From: an uncultured Lachnospiraceae bacterium
GTDB taxonomy: Bacteria; Bacillota; Clostridia; Lachnospirales; Lachnospiraceae
Reading direction: 5' to 3'
DNA: 30,927 nt
Assembly (NCBI GenBank): GCA_910577065.1
Contig: CAJTLD010000015.1
Span: 259-31,185 of the forward strand
The position numbers and the translations under genes were made by a program. Shown here piece by piece: positions 16,605 to 24,426 of the stretch. The first letter of the stretch is position 1. Each line of letters opens with the position of its first letter. The notes below the pieces were generated by a model. That model was given only the letters and a program-made list of their open reading frames with translations, was not told the origin of the DNA and searched no databases.

Positions 16605-17596
16605 TGCTTTCTACCTGCCTGTCTGATTTTCTTTTTTTCCTGCAGGTTTTCGTAATCTTCATACGCCTTGACAATTTTTTGTACAAGCGGATGGCGCACC
16701 ACGTCGCTGCCCGTCAGTTCACAGATTCCGATATCCTCTACCCTGCGAAGCACTTTTAACGCAACGTCGAGGCCGGACTTTGCTCCGGGCGGCAGATCTT
16801 TTTGCGTCGCGTCTCCGGTAACGACTACCTTTGACCCAAACCCAATCCTGGTCAGAAACATTTTCATCTGGGCCGGCGTGGTATTCTGCGCCTCGTCCAG
16901 AATAATAAATGCGTTGTCAAGCGTACGCCCACGCATATAGGCAAGCGGCGCCACCTCAATCAGCCCTTTTTCCGTATTGCGTGCAAAGCTTTCCGCTCCC
17001 ATAATCTGATAAAGCGCGTCATAAAGCGGCCTTAGATACGGATCGATTTTGCTCTGCAAATCTCCCGGCAAAAAGCCTAACTTCTCACCCGCTTCTATAG
17101 CCGGACGGGTCAGGATTATCCGCGCCACATCCTCGTTTTTAAAAGCCGTAACCGCCATTGCAATCGCAAGGTACGTTTTCCCGGTTCCTGCCGGCCCGCA
17201 TCCAAAAACAATCATCTTTGACCGAATCGCATCCACGTACTTCTTCTGGCCCAATGTCTTTGGCTTAACCGGCTTTCCCTGGATCGTATGGCAGATGCAG
17301 TCCCGGTCGATTTCCACAATCGCCTCCGTATTATCTTCCATTGCAAGGGAAATTGCATAATTGACGTTTTGTTCCGTAATGGCGTTTCCCCTTCTGGATA
17401 ACTCAAGAAGCTGCCCGAACACATTGGAAGCATTGCGGATACCGCCGCCGCTGCCAATCAGCCGGACAGAATCATTGCGCGCCACAACCGTTACATGGAA
17501 CGCTTTTTCAATTTTTTTTATATAACTGTCAAACTGCCCGAATACATTTGCCATGTGCTCCGGCGGAATGTTTAAATTCAATTCAGTCAGACTCAT
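16601..17596 (-). CDS. phoH: PhoH family ATPase (YbeZ)
   Basis: P-loop ATPase of 331 residues linked to RNA metabolism and functionally paired with YbeY. An N-terminal KH-like region (1-100) precedes the ATPase core. Walker A is GPAGTGKT (134-141), with RPAIEAGEKLGFLPGD after it and Walker B FIILDEAQNTT; TGDATQKDLP completes the core. It overlaps yqfD by 14 nt and the PgpH-like gene by 4 nt, so the genes are tightly coupled. Confidence 0.97.
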   Translation of the reverse strand: MSLTELNLNIPPEHMANVFGQFDSYIKKIEKAFHVTVVARNDSVRLIGSGGGIRNASNVFGQLLELSRRGNAITEQNVNYAISLAMEDNTEAIVEIDRDCICHTIQGKPVKPKTLGQKKYVDAIRSKMIVFGCGPAGTGKTYLAIAMAVTAFKNEDVARIILTRPAIEAGEKLGFLPGDLQSKIDPYLRPLYDALYQIMGAESFARNTEKGLIEVAPLAYMRGRTLDNAFIILDEAQNTTPAQMKMFLTRIGFGSKVVVTGDATQKDLPPGAKSGLDVALKVLRRVEDIGICELTGSDVVRHPLVQKIVKAYEDYENLQEKKKIRQAGRKQ

Positions 17597-18836
17597 CCTC
17601 CGTCAGCCTTTCATCCGTAGATATTTTCTTTGGTTCGGCAGGTTCGTACCTGCCGATTTTTTCAACCGCAGTAATCACGCCATAGACTTTGCACTGGTTG
17701 CCTGCAAATTCTATCATAACATTTTTATCTGTGATTTCAATACCTTTTTCCTCTAATTTTTGCAAAAACTGCGAAATATTTTGTCCCGCCTTCTTTTTGG
17801 CCTCTTCTTTTGTCAGCGTTACCTTTTCATATCCGCACGCATAATACGTGGTTTTTTCCAGAATTACCGGAATATAATAGTCCTTTGCAAGCGCAAGCTG
17901 CCGGCTTTCCGTGTAAGAAATAAAAGAAGCGTCTTTTTGAAACGCCGAAGGAAACTTCAGCTGGTAAGAAAACAGGCTTAAGCTGTAACTGCTTTTTCCT
18001 TCCCCGACGCGCACCTTGTGATTGTACTGCATCGGAAAGCTGTCCTGGTAAGTATATGTGGTCTGTCCGTAAATATCCGCGTCAGAAGGCACAAACACAT
18101 AATTTACAATCTCATTGCTGTCATTGTAAATATCCAGCTGGCTGCTGACCAATATATCCCCTTCTTTTACCTCACTGCCGGCTTTCACAAGCGGCGTGCC
18201 TTTTCTGGTGATAATGGACGTAACCGTCGCGTCCTTATCCGCAACGATATGGTACGCCCCGTCCAGCCGCTTTGTATTTTCTTCCATTTCCTTTTTTGCA
18301 ATCAGGTTCTCCTGTATATCGATCGTCATTTTGGCCCCGCTCAAACGCACGGACGCCCAGATCACGTCCTCGTAATCCGTCCGAAGCGCCTCCTCAAGCG
18401 CATCACAGTCAATCCCGCTTTTTTTACTGCCAAACGAAGCGTTTTTCTCCTCCAGAAAAGCCAGGATGGCGTCGTCCGTAATCAGGGAATTTCCGTTGAT
18501 GTCAATCAGCCATACAAACGTCGTCAGATACATCAAGAACCCGACGCCCAGAAAAATCCCGGCAAAATAAAGCTTCCTTTTCCGGTAACGGTACAAAAAA
18601 AACGGGAAGCCAACCCGGTTTCGGATCGTAACCCTTGTCTTTGTTTTTTTCAGCAGCGGTTTTAACCTGCGGTAGCCTGCTATACTAATATGAAATTCGT
18701 AGCATCCGTCCTGATTTTTCAAATCCCAGATCAGGATATTGTGGTTGCTGCACAGATTTAAAAAACGTTCGGGGGAATACCCGCTTAATCGCACCAGTAA
18801 AAAACCACGGAAAAATTTAATCATCGAAAGGAACAT
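17583..18836 (-). CDS. yqfD: Sporulation protein YqfD
   Basis: Membrane-anchored sporulation protein of 417 residues, known from endospore formers as a mother-cell (SigE) regulon member acting around engulfment. Residues 1-75 are the conserved N-terminal domain (RLSGYSPERFLNLC, LIWDL), 89-111 form one membrane segment, and the rest, outside the membrane, includes NGNSLITDDAILAFL and the VKAGSEVKEGDILVSS block. AGGAG lies just before the ATG at 18836. It follows yqfC by 9 nt. Its presence shows that the host belongs to an endospore-forming lineage. Confidence 0.93.
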   Translation of the reverse strand: MFLSMIKFFRGFLLVRLSGYSPERFLNLCSNHNILIWDLKNQDGCYEFHISIAGYRRLKPLLKKTKTRVTIRNRVGFPFFLYRYRKRKLYFAGIFLGVGFLMYLTTFVWLIDINGNSLITDDAILAFLEEKNASFGSKKSGIDCDALEEALRTDYEDVIWASVRLSGAKMTIDIQENLIAKKEMEENTKRLDGAYHIVADKDATVTSIITRKGTPLVKAGSEVKEGDILVSSQLDIYNDSNEIVNYVFVPSDADIYGQTTYTYQDSFPMQYNHKVRVGEGKSSYSLSLFSYQLKFPSAFQKDASFISYTESRQLALAKDYYIPVILEKTTYYACGYEKVTLTKEEAKKKAGQNISQFLQKLEEKGIEITDKNVMIEFAGNQCKVYGVITAVEKIGRYEPAEPKKISTDERLTEDESD

Positions 18837-18845
18837 GGCTGTCTC

Positions 18846-19127
18846 CTAATCTTCGTACAATACGGAGTCAATCCGTCCGGTTATTTTCATTTCTTCGTTG
18901 GTGTAATAGCTGATGTGCAGGTTTTTCCCGCGTATGATAAGCCTGCAGGTTTTCGCCTGAAGGCTTATATGGTTTTGGGTATATTCTAAAATTCCCCTGT
19001 AATTTTCAATTAACAACTCCTGGCGGCCGGTAATGGAAACCAAAACGGCGCCATACATCAGATCTTTGGGAAGCTCTAAAGATTCCACAAAGCCTTCTTT
19101 CCATTTTCCCAAGTTTAATTTGCCCAT
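18846..19127 (-). CDS. yqfC: Sporulation protein YqfC (YabP/YqfC family)
   Basis: A 93-residue protein of the YabP/YqfC family, the usual partner upstream of yqfD. The typical start LELPKDLMYGAVLVSITGR, the central LLIENYRGILEY and the C-terminal beta-rich KTCRLIIRGKNLHISYYT are visible. It sits 34 nt after the phosphorylase gene. In endospore formers yqfC-yqfD is transcribed in the mother cell; I see no separate SigE promoter I would defend in the short gap. Confidence 0.9.
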   Translation of the reverse strand: MGKLNLGKWKEGFVESLELPKDLMYGAVLVSITGRQELLIENYRGILEYTQNHISLQAKTCRLIIRGKNLHISYYTNEEMKITGRIDSVLYED

Positions 19128-19161
19128 GGTTATCTATATGTAAGAAGACGGCGGATTATTC

Positions 19162-20409
19162 TTATTTGGGAACGCCGTCTACGATCCGTTTTATCATGGG
19201 AACGGGTTTTGTCTTTTCGTCCGTAATCTGATATGCTTTTTGCACCTGCCTTACGGCGGATTTCCCCTTTGTTTCGCTGTTGGCGTAAACGACTGCGAGC
19301 GGTTCCCCTTTTTTTGCGTAATCGCCTCTCTTCTTTTTTAGATAAACGCCGACGGACAAATCAATCGGACTATCTTTTGTTTCGCGTCCCCCGCCCAGCC
19401 TCATACAAGCCGCTCCGACGCCGTGGGCGTCGACGCTTTTTATGTAACCCTCTCTGGGAGCGCATACGCTAAGCGCGTAAGAAGTTTTGGGAAATTTTTC
19501 CGTATCCCAGACATAAGACGCATCGCCGTCCTGCGCCGCGATAAAATCTGCAAATTTTTGTTTTGCGGCGCCGGACGCGATGCATTTCTGCATCATGTGC
19601 AAAGCCTCCGATTCATTGGAAGAAACCCCGGCAAGCGTCAAAATTTTGCTGCCGAGCGCATATACCACTTCCATAAAATCTTTGGGGCCGTTGCCGGAAA
19701 GCGCGTCTATGGCTTCCACCACTTCCAGAGTGTTTCCTACGGCATTGCCTAACGGCTGATCCATATCCGTAACGACAGCGGCCGTTTTTTTGCGCGCCAT
19801 AATACCGATGCGCACCATAGTTTCCGCCAGCTTCTGCGCTTCACTCAGGGTTTTCATAAATGCGCCGGAACCGGTTTTAACATCTAATACGATAATATCG
19901 CTGCCAGACGCCAATTTTTTGCTCATAATACTGCCGGCAATCAAAGACATCTGGTCTACGGTTGCAGTTACGTCCCGCAGGGCGTAAAGCTTTTTGTCGG
20001 CGGGTACTAAATTGGCAGTCTGGGAAACTACCGCAAGCTTTAAGGAATTGACGTTTTTTATAAAAGTTTCTTCGTCAAGCGCCGCCGTAAAGCCGGGGAA
20101 GCATTCCAGCTTATCGATTGTACCGCCCGTAAACCCAAGGCCGCGCCCGGACATTTTTGCCATTGGGACGCCAAGGCAGGCAATCACGGGGGCAAGGGTA
20201 AGCGTCGTCTTATCGCCGACGCCTCCCGTACTGTGTTTGTCCGCCGTAATCCCCTCTATCTGCGACAAATCCAAACTGTCGCCGCTGTCACGCATAGCAA
20301 GGGTAAGCTCTAAGGTTTCTTCGTCGTCCAGCCCGACAAAACAGATTGCCATCGCCATAGCGGACATCTGATAATCCGGAATTTCGCCTTTTGTATAAGA
20401 AAGCACCAT
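19162..20409 (-). CDS. pdp: Pyrimidine-nucleoside phosphorylase with damaged 5' end
   Basis: Converts uridine or thymidine plus phosphate to the base and (deoxy)ribose-1-phosphate. The open frame encodes 415 residues from ATG 20409, against about 435-440 for the family. Signature SGRGLGFTGGTIDKLE and the phosphate/ribose site DKHSTGGVGDKTTL are intact. Upstream, ATG at 20458 begins MRMYDL as expected, but the next codons are out of frame: only 4 nt separate the codon for Leu6 from codons reading ALSAEEIRW, where about 8 codons (24 nt) are expected. A TGA also precedes ALSAEE in the main frame. The simplest reading is a 20-nt deletion. Translation from ATG 20409 would lack the first helix and has no good ribosome binding site, so the gene may be weakly expressed or inactive. 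Confidence 0.85.
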   Translation of the reverse strand: MVLSYTKGEIPDYQMSAMAMAICFVGLDDEETLELTLAMRDSGDSLDLSQIEGITADKHSTGGVGDKTTLTLAPVIACLGVPMAKMSGRGLGFTGGTIDKLECFPGFTAALDEETFIKNVNSLKLAVVSQTANLVPADKKLYALRDVTATVDQMSLIAGSIMSKKLASGSDIIVLDVKTGSGAFMKTLSEAQKLAETMVRIGIMARKKTAAVVTDMDQPLGNAVGNTLEVVEAIDALSGNGPKDFMEVVYALGSKILTLAGVSSNESEALHMMQKCIASGAAKQKFADFIAAQDGDASYVWDTEKFPKTSYALSVCAPREGYIKSVDAHGVGAACMRLGGGRETKDSPIDLSVGVYLKKKRGDYAKKGEPLAVVYANSETKGKSAVRQVQKAYQITDEKTKPVPMIKRIVDGVPK

Positions 20410-20463
20410 CCAGCGAATTTCTTCGGCGGACAGCGCACTTCAGATCGTACATCCGCATAGGCT

Positions 20464-21438
20464 TTAATCCTGTTCTACGATTTCTTTGTAAAATTCGTAA
20501 TAGTCGCTTCTTTTTTCTTTGGTAAACATAATAGCGCTCCTGGGATGGCGGTTTAAAACCCCGGTCATTAAGTACTGCAGATCGTAACCCCAGACTACGC
20601 CTTCTTCCCGCAGCTTTTTGATATGCTTGTCTATGAATTTAAATACCGGGGCTATTTTGTATTTGGGGTTGCGTAAGAACCCTAAAAGCAGTTCCATCGC
20701 ACAATTGCCCGCGCCGCGCCCCATACCGGCATAAGTTCCGTCGAGCCAGTCTACGCCATCCCCGACGGCTTCTATCGTATTGGCAAAAGCAAGCTGCTGA
20801 TTATTATGGGCGTGGATGCCAACCTTCTTGTTGTATTTTGCAGCAAAGTTCATATAGGTATCCGCAATACGCGCAATCTGCTCGGGATAGAGCGCGCCAT
20901 AGCTGTCTACGATATAAAACACATCAACCGGAGTCTGCCCCAAAATATCAAGCGCTACGGCAAGGTTTGTTTCCTGCGTATTGGAAATCGCCATAATGTT
21001 GCAGCTTACTTCGTAGCCTTTATTTGCAGCGTCTTCGATCATATGCGCGGCCGTGGGGATGGTATTCAAATAGGTCGCCACGCGGATCAAATCGACGGGG
21101 CTGTCAGCCCGGTCCACGATATCGGTTTTGTAATCGCAGCGTCCCACATCCGCCATAACCGCAATCTTTAAGTCTGTGTCATTATCTCCTACAATAGCGC
21201 GGATATCTTCGTCTTTACAGAATTTCCATTTGCCGTATTTGCTCTCTTCAAACATTTCCCGGGAAGCTTTATAGCCAAATTCCATATAATCAACGCCTGC
21301 CTTGATATTTGCACGGTAGAGATCTCTTACAAATTCGTCTGTAAAATAAAAATCGTTGACCAGGCCGCCGTCCCGCAGAGTAGCGTCCACGACGCGGACA
21401 TCGGAACGGTAGTCCATTAATTTGGATAATTCTTTCAT
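20464..21438 (-). CDS. Aldolase-type TIM-barrel protein (HMGL/4-hydroxy-2-oxovalerate aldolase-like)
   Basis: A 324-residue protein of the DRE-TIM metallolyase superfamily (HMG-CoA lyase, homocitrate synthase, 4-hydroxy-2-oxovalerate aldolase). The metal/substrate signature is VVDATLRDGG near residue 15-24, and a later metal-binding block is VGIHAHNNQQLA; YIVDSYGALYPEQ and GMGRGAGNCAMELLL are conserved in this group. The real substrate is unknown. Start 21438 is chosen because AGGAG lies 9-10 nt upstream; the ORF could extend to 21510, but that part contains the promoter. Its stop codon is 5 nt before the original pdp start, so the two are probably co-transcribed. Confidence 0.85.
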   Translation of the reverse strand: MKELSKLMDYRSDVRVVDATLRDGGLVNDFYFTDEFVRDLYRANIKAGVDYMEFGYKASREMFEESKYGKWKFCKDEDIRAIVGDNDTDLKIAVMADVGRCDYKTDIVDRADSPVDLIRVATYLNTIPTAAHMIEDAANKGYEVSCNIMAISNTQETNLAVALDILGQTPVDVFYIVDSYGALYPEQIARIADTYMNFAAKYNKKVGIHAHNNQQLAFANTIEAVGDGVDWLDGTYAGMGRGAGNCAMELLLGFLRNPKYKIAPVFKFIDKHIKKLREEGVVWGYDLQYLMTGVLNRHPRSAIMFTKEKRSDYYEFYKEIVEQD

Positions 21439-21481
21439 ATAATTGGTCTCCTGTCTGTTGTTATTTGATTGGATCCCGTTT

Positions 21482-21510
21482 ATTATACGATACGGCAGAG
21501 TGTGCGTCAA
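21482..21510 (-). promoter_or_regulatory. Promoter of the aldolase gene and downstream run
   Basis: On the minus strand TTGACG (21510-21505), a 17-nt spacer and a perfect TATAAT (21487-21482) occur about 44 nt before the aldolase start. This promoter may drive the whole run down to the lipoprotein gene. It lies 33 nt beyond the stop codon of the leucine-rich-repeat gene, for which I see no clear terminator. Confidence 0.85.
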
Positions 21511-21543
21511 TGTGATTTCGCAACGGCTTATTTGAATTGTTTT

Positions 21544-22839
21544 TTAAATGCCCGTTTCCGGATTGTAGGTATGCCATCCGTGTATTTCGCAGTAAGGCAC
21601 TGTCTTTCTGTACCACTCTTTGTACGCTTCCTCATATGCTTCCGGCACATATACATGACAGTAATTCGGAAGCTTTTCAAGTCCTTCTTCATTTGGATCG
21701 GACACTTCCGGCGGAACGCTGCCTGTAAAATAGACGTTACGGGCACGCAGCACATCAAAGCCCGGCGCTGTCACATATTTCAGGCCGCTCGGATAAACCA
21801 CCTTTTCCAGAAAACCGTTTCGGAATATATCGCAATTGACCAGGCTGATATCCGGTGTCAGCTTTGTCACCAATTCGGATATCCGCAGTTCCCTTTTTTC
21901 ATCCGCAATGGCAACCGCAAGGCTATTATCCGACTTCTTATAAATACACTGTCCGTCCCGTCCAAAAACCAGGTTGTTTTCCGATACCACTACATCCTTG
22001 ATATTCATGTTATCCCCCCATGGATCCATGCTAAATGCCGCTTTCTCCATTTTGATAACGGAAGCCGGGATATGGATCGCAGGAGACATGGAACTGCCGA
22101 ACGCATAGGATGTAATCCTTTTTACCCCGTCCGGGACTTTAAACTCCCTGCCCGCTGTCACCGCAAAAACCAAATCCCTGTTTTTTTTGCGGATTAAGCA
22201 GTTTCCTCTGACCTCGAACTTTTTGTTCTTTTTGGACAATCTGATATCCCTTAAGGACGGGCAGCCCCATAACGATGAATTTTCAAACGACTCCATCTGC
22301 TCCGGCAGAATAACGGTTTTTAATTTGCTGCATCCGTAAAAAGTATATTCTTCGATTTTTTTCACCTTTTTGGGAAGTTTAATCGTCGTCACCGAATTTA
22401 ACCCGCTAAAGGCAGCCTGATCGATAACTTTTACCGTATCCGGAATCTGAATGGATTTCAGGGACGAAACGAAAGGAATGCCTTTGCCGTCCCAATTATT
22501 CCACGGCTCGACATATGTGTCGAATAACGTAGCGTACGCTTCGTCATCCTCCTCGCTGCCAAGTTCCGGACGTCCAAGCCTGGTAACCTTCTTACCCTGA
22601 ATCGTCTTCGGAATGGAAAGGGTCCTGCTTTTCTTACTCTTAATTTTGATTTTGTAAATCCAGGCTTCTTTTCCGTTTTTGGAAGGGTGGATGTAATATG
22701 TAAACGCCCCTTTCGCCTGCACTTCTTTTTTTCCTGTATCCCATGCTCCTTTTTTTGCCGCGGCCTTTGTATCTGCAGCAGTCATGATCAGCATTGTAAA
22801 CAATACTACACAAAATACGGTCATCCATCTTTTTTTCAT
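21544..22839 (-). CDS. Secreted leucine-rich-repeat protein (BspA/LRR_5 type), copy 1
   Basis: A 431-residue secreted protein. The signal peptide is about residues 1-27 (MKKRWMTVFCVVLFTMLIMT, then ADTKA). Residues 95-330 carry LRR_5-type repeats, for example SIQIPDTVKVIDQAAFSGL, IKLPKKVKKIEEYTFYGC and VILPEQMESFENSSLWGC. The C-terminus has the VYFTGSVPPEV and CHVYVPEAYEEAYKEWY block seen in Lachnospiraceae repeat proteins. There is no LPXTG or choline-binding anchor; the terminal PETGI does not fit a sortase motif. The start at 22839 is set by AGGAGGAGG 8-9 nt upstream. It is a close paralogue of the protein at 23108-24403 with identical length, but has its own promoter and a terminator separates the two. 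Confidence 0.9.
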   Translation of the reverse strand: MKKRWMTVFCVVLFTMLIMTAADTKAAAKKGAWDTGKKEVQAKGAFTYYIHPSKNGKEAWIYKIKIKSKKSRTLSIPKTIQGKKVTRLGRPELGSEEDDEAYATLFDTYVEPWNNWDGKGIPFVSSLKSIQIPDTVKVIDQAAFSGLNSVTTIKLPKKVKKIEEYTFYGCSKLKTVILPEQMESFENSSLWGCPSLRDIRLSKKNKKFEVRGNCLIRKKNRDLVFAVTAGREFKVPDGVKRITSYAFGSSMSPAIHIPASVIKMEKAAFSMDPWGDNMNIKDVVVSENNLVFGRDGQCIYKKSDNSLAVAIADEKRELRISELVTKLTPDISLVNCDIFRNGFLEKVVYPSGLKYVTAPGFDVLRARNVYFTGSVPPEVSDPNEEGLEKLPNYCHVYVPEAYEEAYKEWYRKTVPYCEIHGWHTYNPETGI

Positions 22840-22880
22840 AATTTGTTCCTCCTCCTCTGAAAATCTTCCAATACTCTTTT

Positions 22881-22898
22881 TACTGTACAATTACAGTA
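22881..22898. promoter_or_regulatory. Dyad (putative operator) overlapping the -10 of the copy-1 repeat gene
   Basis: TACTGTA and TACAGTA form perfect 7-bp arms around a 4-nt centre. The dyad covers the extended -10 (TGC-TACTGT read on the minus strand, -10 at 22898-22893). A third TACTGT half site (plus strand) lies at 22909-22914. The dyad is absent from the otherwise similar subtilase promoter. Confidence 0.5.
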
Positions 22899-22952
22899 GC
22901 ATATTTTTACTGTTTTGTGTTTTATTTGGCACACGAGGTATCCATATAGGCA
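22893..22952 (-). promoter_or_regulatory. Promoter and shared upstream element, copy A
   Basis: On the minus strand this 60-bp segment runs from TGCCTATA (22952) to the -10 hexamer TACTGT (22893). It aligns without gaps to 26691-26750 upstream of the subtilase gene, with 45 of 60 positions equal by hand count. The most conserved part is TGCCTATAnnGAnACCTC, about 40-54 bp upstream of the -10. No good -35 hexamer exists at 17 bp, which suggests an activator-dependent promoter. Confidence 0.6.
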
Positions 22953-22997
22953 CGGAAAGCCATGGTAATCATTACCATCTGCCGGGAAGCAGAAAAT

Positions 22998-23020
22998 GCC
23001 AGCAGGATCCGCCTGCTGGC
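22998..23020 (-). terminator. Rho-independent terminator after the copy-2 repeat gene
   Basis: GCCAGCAGG and CCTGCTGGC form a perfect 9-bp GC-rich stem with a 5-nt loop. On the minus strand ATTTTC follows. It is 88 nt after the copy-2 stop codon and ends the subtilase/repeat-protein transcript before the copy-1 promoter. Confidence 0.8.
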
Positions 23021-23107
23021 ACAAAAAGTTATACTTTGTCAATTATCTGGCTGACAGACAACAAAATATTTTCATCCGCTCATTCCATTTATTTTACAGA
23101 CGCCTGT

Positions 23108-24403
23108 TTACGGATTATAGGTATGCCATCCGTACAACTGGGCGTAATTGTTATGTTTTTTATACCATTTTTTATATGCTTTCTCATATTTTTTCGGTAC
23201 ATATACATGGCAGTTAGACGGAAGTTCTATAAAAAATTCGTCATTCGTATCGACTACTTTCGGCGGGACGCTGCCTGTAAAATAGACGTTACGGGCATCA
23301 ATCTCGCCAAATCCCGGCACGATCACACGTTTCAGGCTGCTTGGATAAACCAGCTTTTCCAGACTCTTTTCGCTTGTATTGCAATTTACCATGTTGATAT
23401 CCGGCGTCAGTTTCTTCACCCGTTCGGATATCCGCAGTTCCCCTTTTTTGTCCGGGATAGCAACGGTAAGGCTTTTATCCGATTTCTTATAAATGCACTG
23501 CCCGTCCCGTGCGTATACCGGGTTCTTATTCGATATGGTGACATCCTTAATTTTGGCATTCTCCCAAAAGCCATAAATATTAAACGCCTTTCCCTCAATT
23601 TTGGCAACGGAAGACGGGATATGGATCTCGGAACACGAAGCGTTTCTGAACGCATAAGGTGTAATCGTTTTTACCCCGTTTGGGATTGAAAACTTTTTGC
23701 CGGTTGCCGCCGCAATTATTAAAGCCTTATTCTTTTTGCGGATTAAGCAGTTTTTCTTGACCTCAAACTGTTTGTTCTTTTTGGATAATTTGATGTTTTT
23801 TAAGGCGGGGCATGTCATCAGTGATGAATTTTCAAACAACTCCAATTGCTCCGGCAGGACGATGGTTTCTAATTTATCGCATCCGTAAAATGTAAAATCT
23901 TCGATCTTTTTTACTTTTTTGGGAAGCTGAATCGTTTTTACCGAATCCAGGCCGGCAAATGCAGCCCGATCAATGACTTCTACCGTATCCGGGATCTGGA
24001 TGGATTTCAACTTCCCTGCCGCAGCATAAGCGCCGTTGCCGTCCCACACCCACTTGTGCCATGGCTCGATATATGTGCCGAATAATGTAGCGTACGCTTC
24101 ATCAAGTTCCTCTTCCACACTGCCGCGTTCCGGGCGGCCAAGCCTGGTAACTTTTTTACCCAGGATGGTATCCGGGATAGAAAGATCCCTTCCTTTCTTT
24201 CCCTGAATCTCTATTTTGTAAACCCAGGCTTCTTCGCCGTTTTGGGAAGGGTGGATATAATATGTAAACGCCCCCTCCTTATACACTTCTGTTTCTTCAT
24301 TCTTCCATACGCCAGTTTCTTCTTCTGCCTTTGTATCTGTGGCAGCCATGGCTAAAATTGTAAGCAAAGCAGCACAAAATATAGCCATCCATCTTTTTTT
24401 CAT
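23108..24403 (-). CDS. Secreted leucine-rich-repeat protein (BspA/LRR_5 type), copy 2
   Basis: A 431-residue secreted protein, paralogous along its full length to the product of 21544-22839. It has a signal peptide (MKKRWMAIFCAALLTILAMA, cleavage near TDTKA), a GAFTYYIHPSQNGEEAWVYK domain, LRR_5 repeats (SIQIPDTVEVIDRAAFAGL, IQLPKKVKKIEDFTFYGC, IVLPEQLELFENSSLMTC) and the same C-terminal GSVPPKV / CHVYVPKKYEKAYKKWYKK block. The N-terminal mature region is more acidic than in copy 1 (EEETGVWKNEETEV). It lies only 23 nt after the subtilase stop codon with GGGGG as ribosome binding site, so the two are probably one transcript. Such repeat proteins often mediate adhesion or protein binding; the ligand is unknown. 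Confidence 0.9.
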   Translation of the reverse strand: MKKRWMAIFCAALLTILAMAATDTKAEEETGVWKNEETEVYKEGAFTYYIHPSQNGEEAWVYKIEIQGKKGRDLSIPDTILGKKVTRLGRPERGSVEEELDEAYATLFGTYIEPWHKWVWDGNGAYAAAGKLKSIQIPDTVEVIDRAAFAGLDSVKTIQLPKKVKKIEDFTFYGCDKLETIVLPEQLELFENSSLMTCPALKNIKLSKKNKQFEVKKNCLIRKKNKALIIAAATGKKFSIPNGVKTITPYAFRNASCSEIHIPSSVAKIEGKAFNIYGFWENAKIKDVTISNKNPVYARDGQCIYKKSDKSLTVAIPDKKGELRISERVKKLTPDINMVNCNTSEKSLEKLVYPSSLKRVIVPGFGEIDARNVYFTGSVPPKVVDTNDEFFIELPSNCHVYVPKKYEKAYKKWYKKHNNYAQLYGWHTYNP

Positions 24404-24426
24404 AATGTTATTCCCCCTATTTCACT

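Noticed and set aside
21544..21560. Sortase anchor at the end of the copy-1 repeat protein (PETG)
   Set aside because: Only PETGI at the extreme C-terminus, with no following membrane segment or basic tail.
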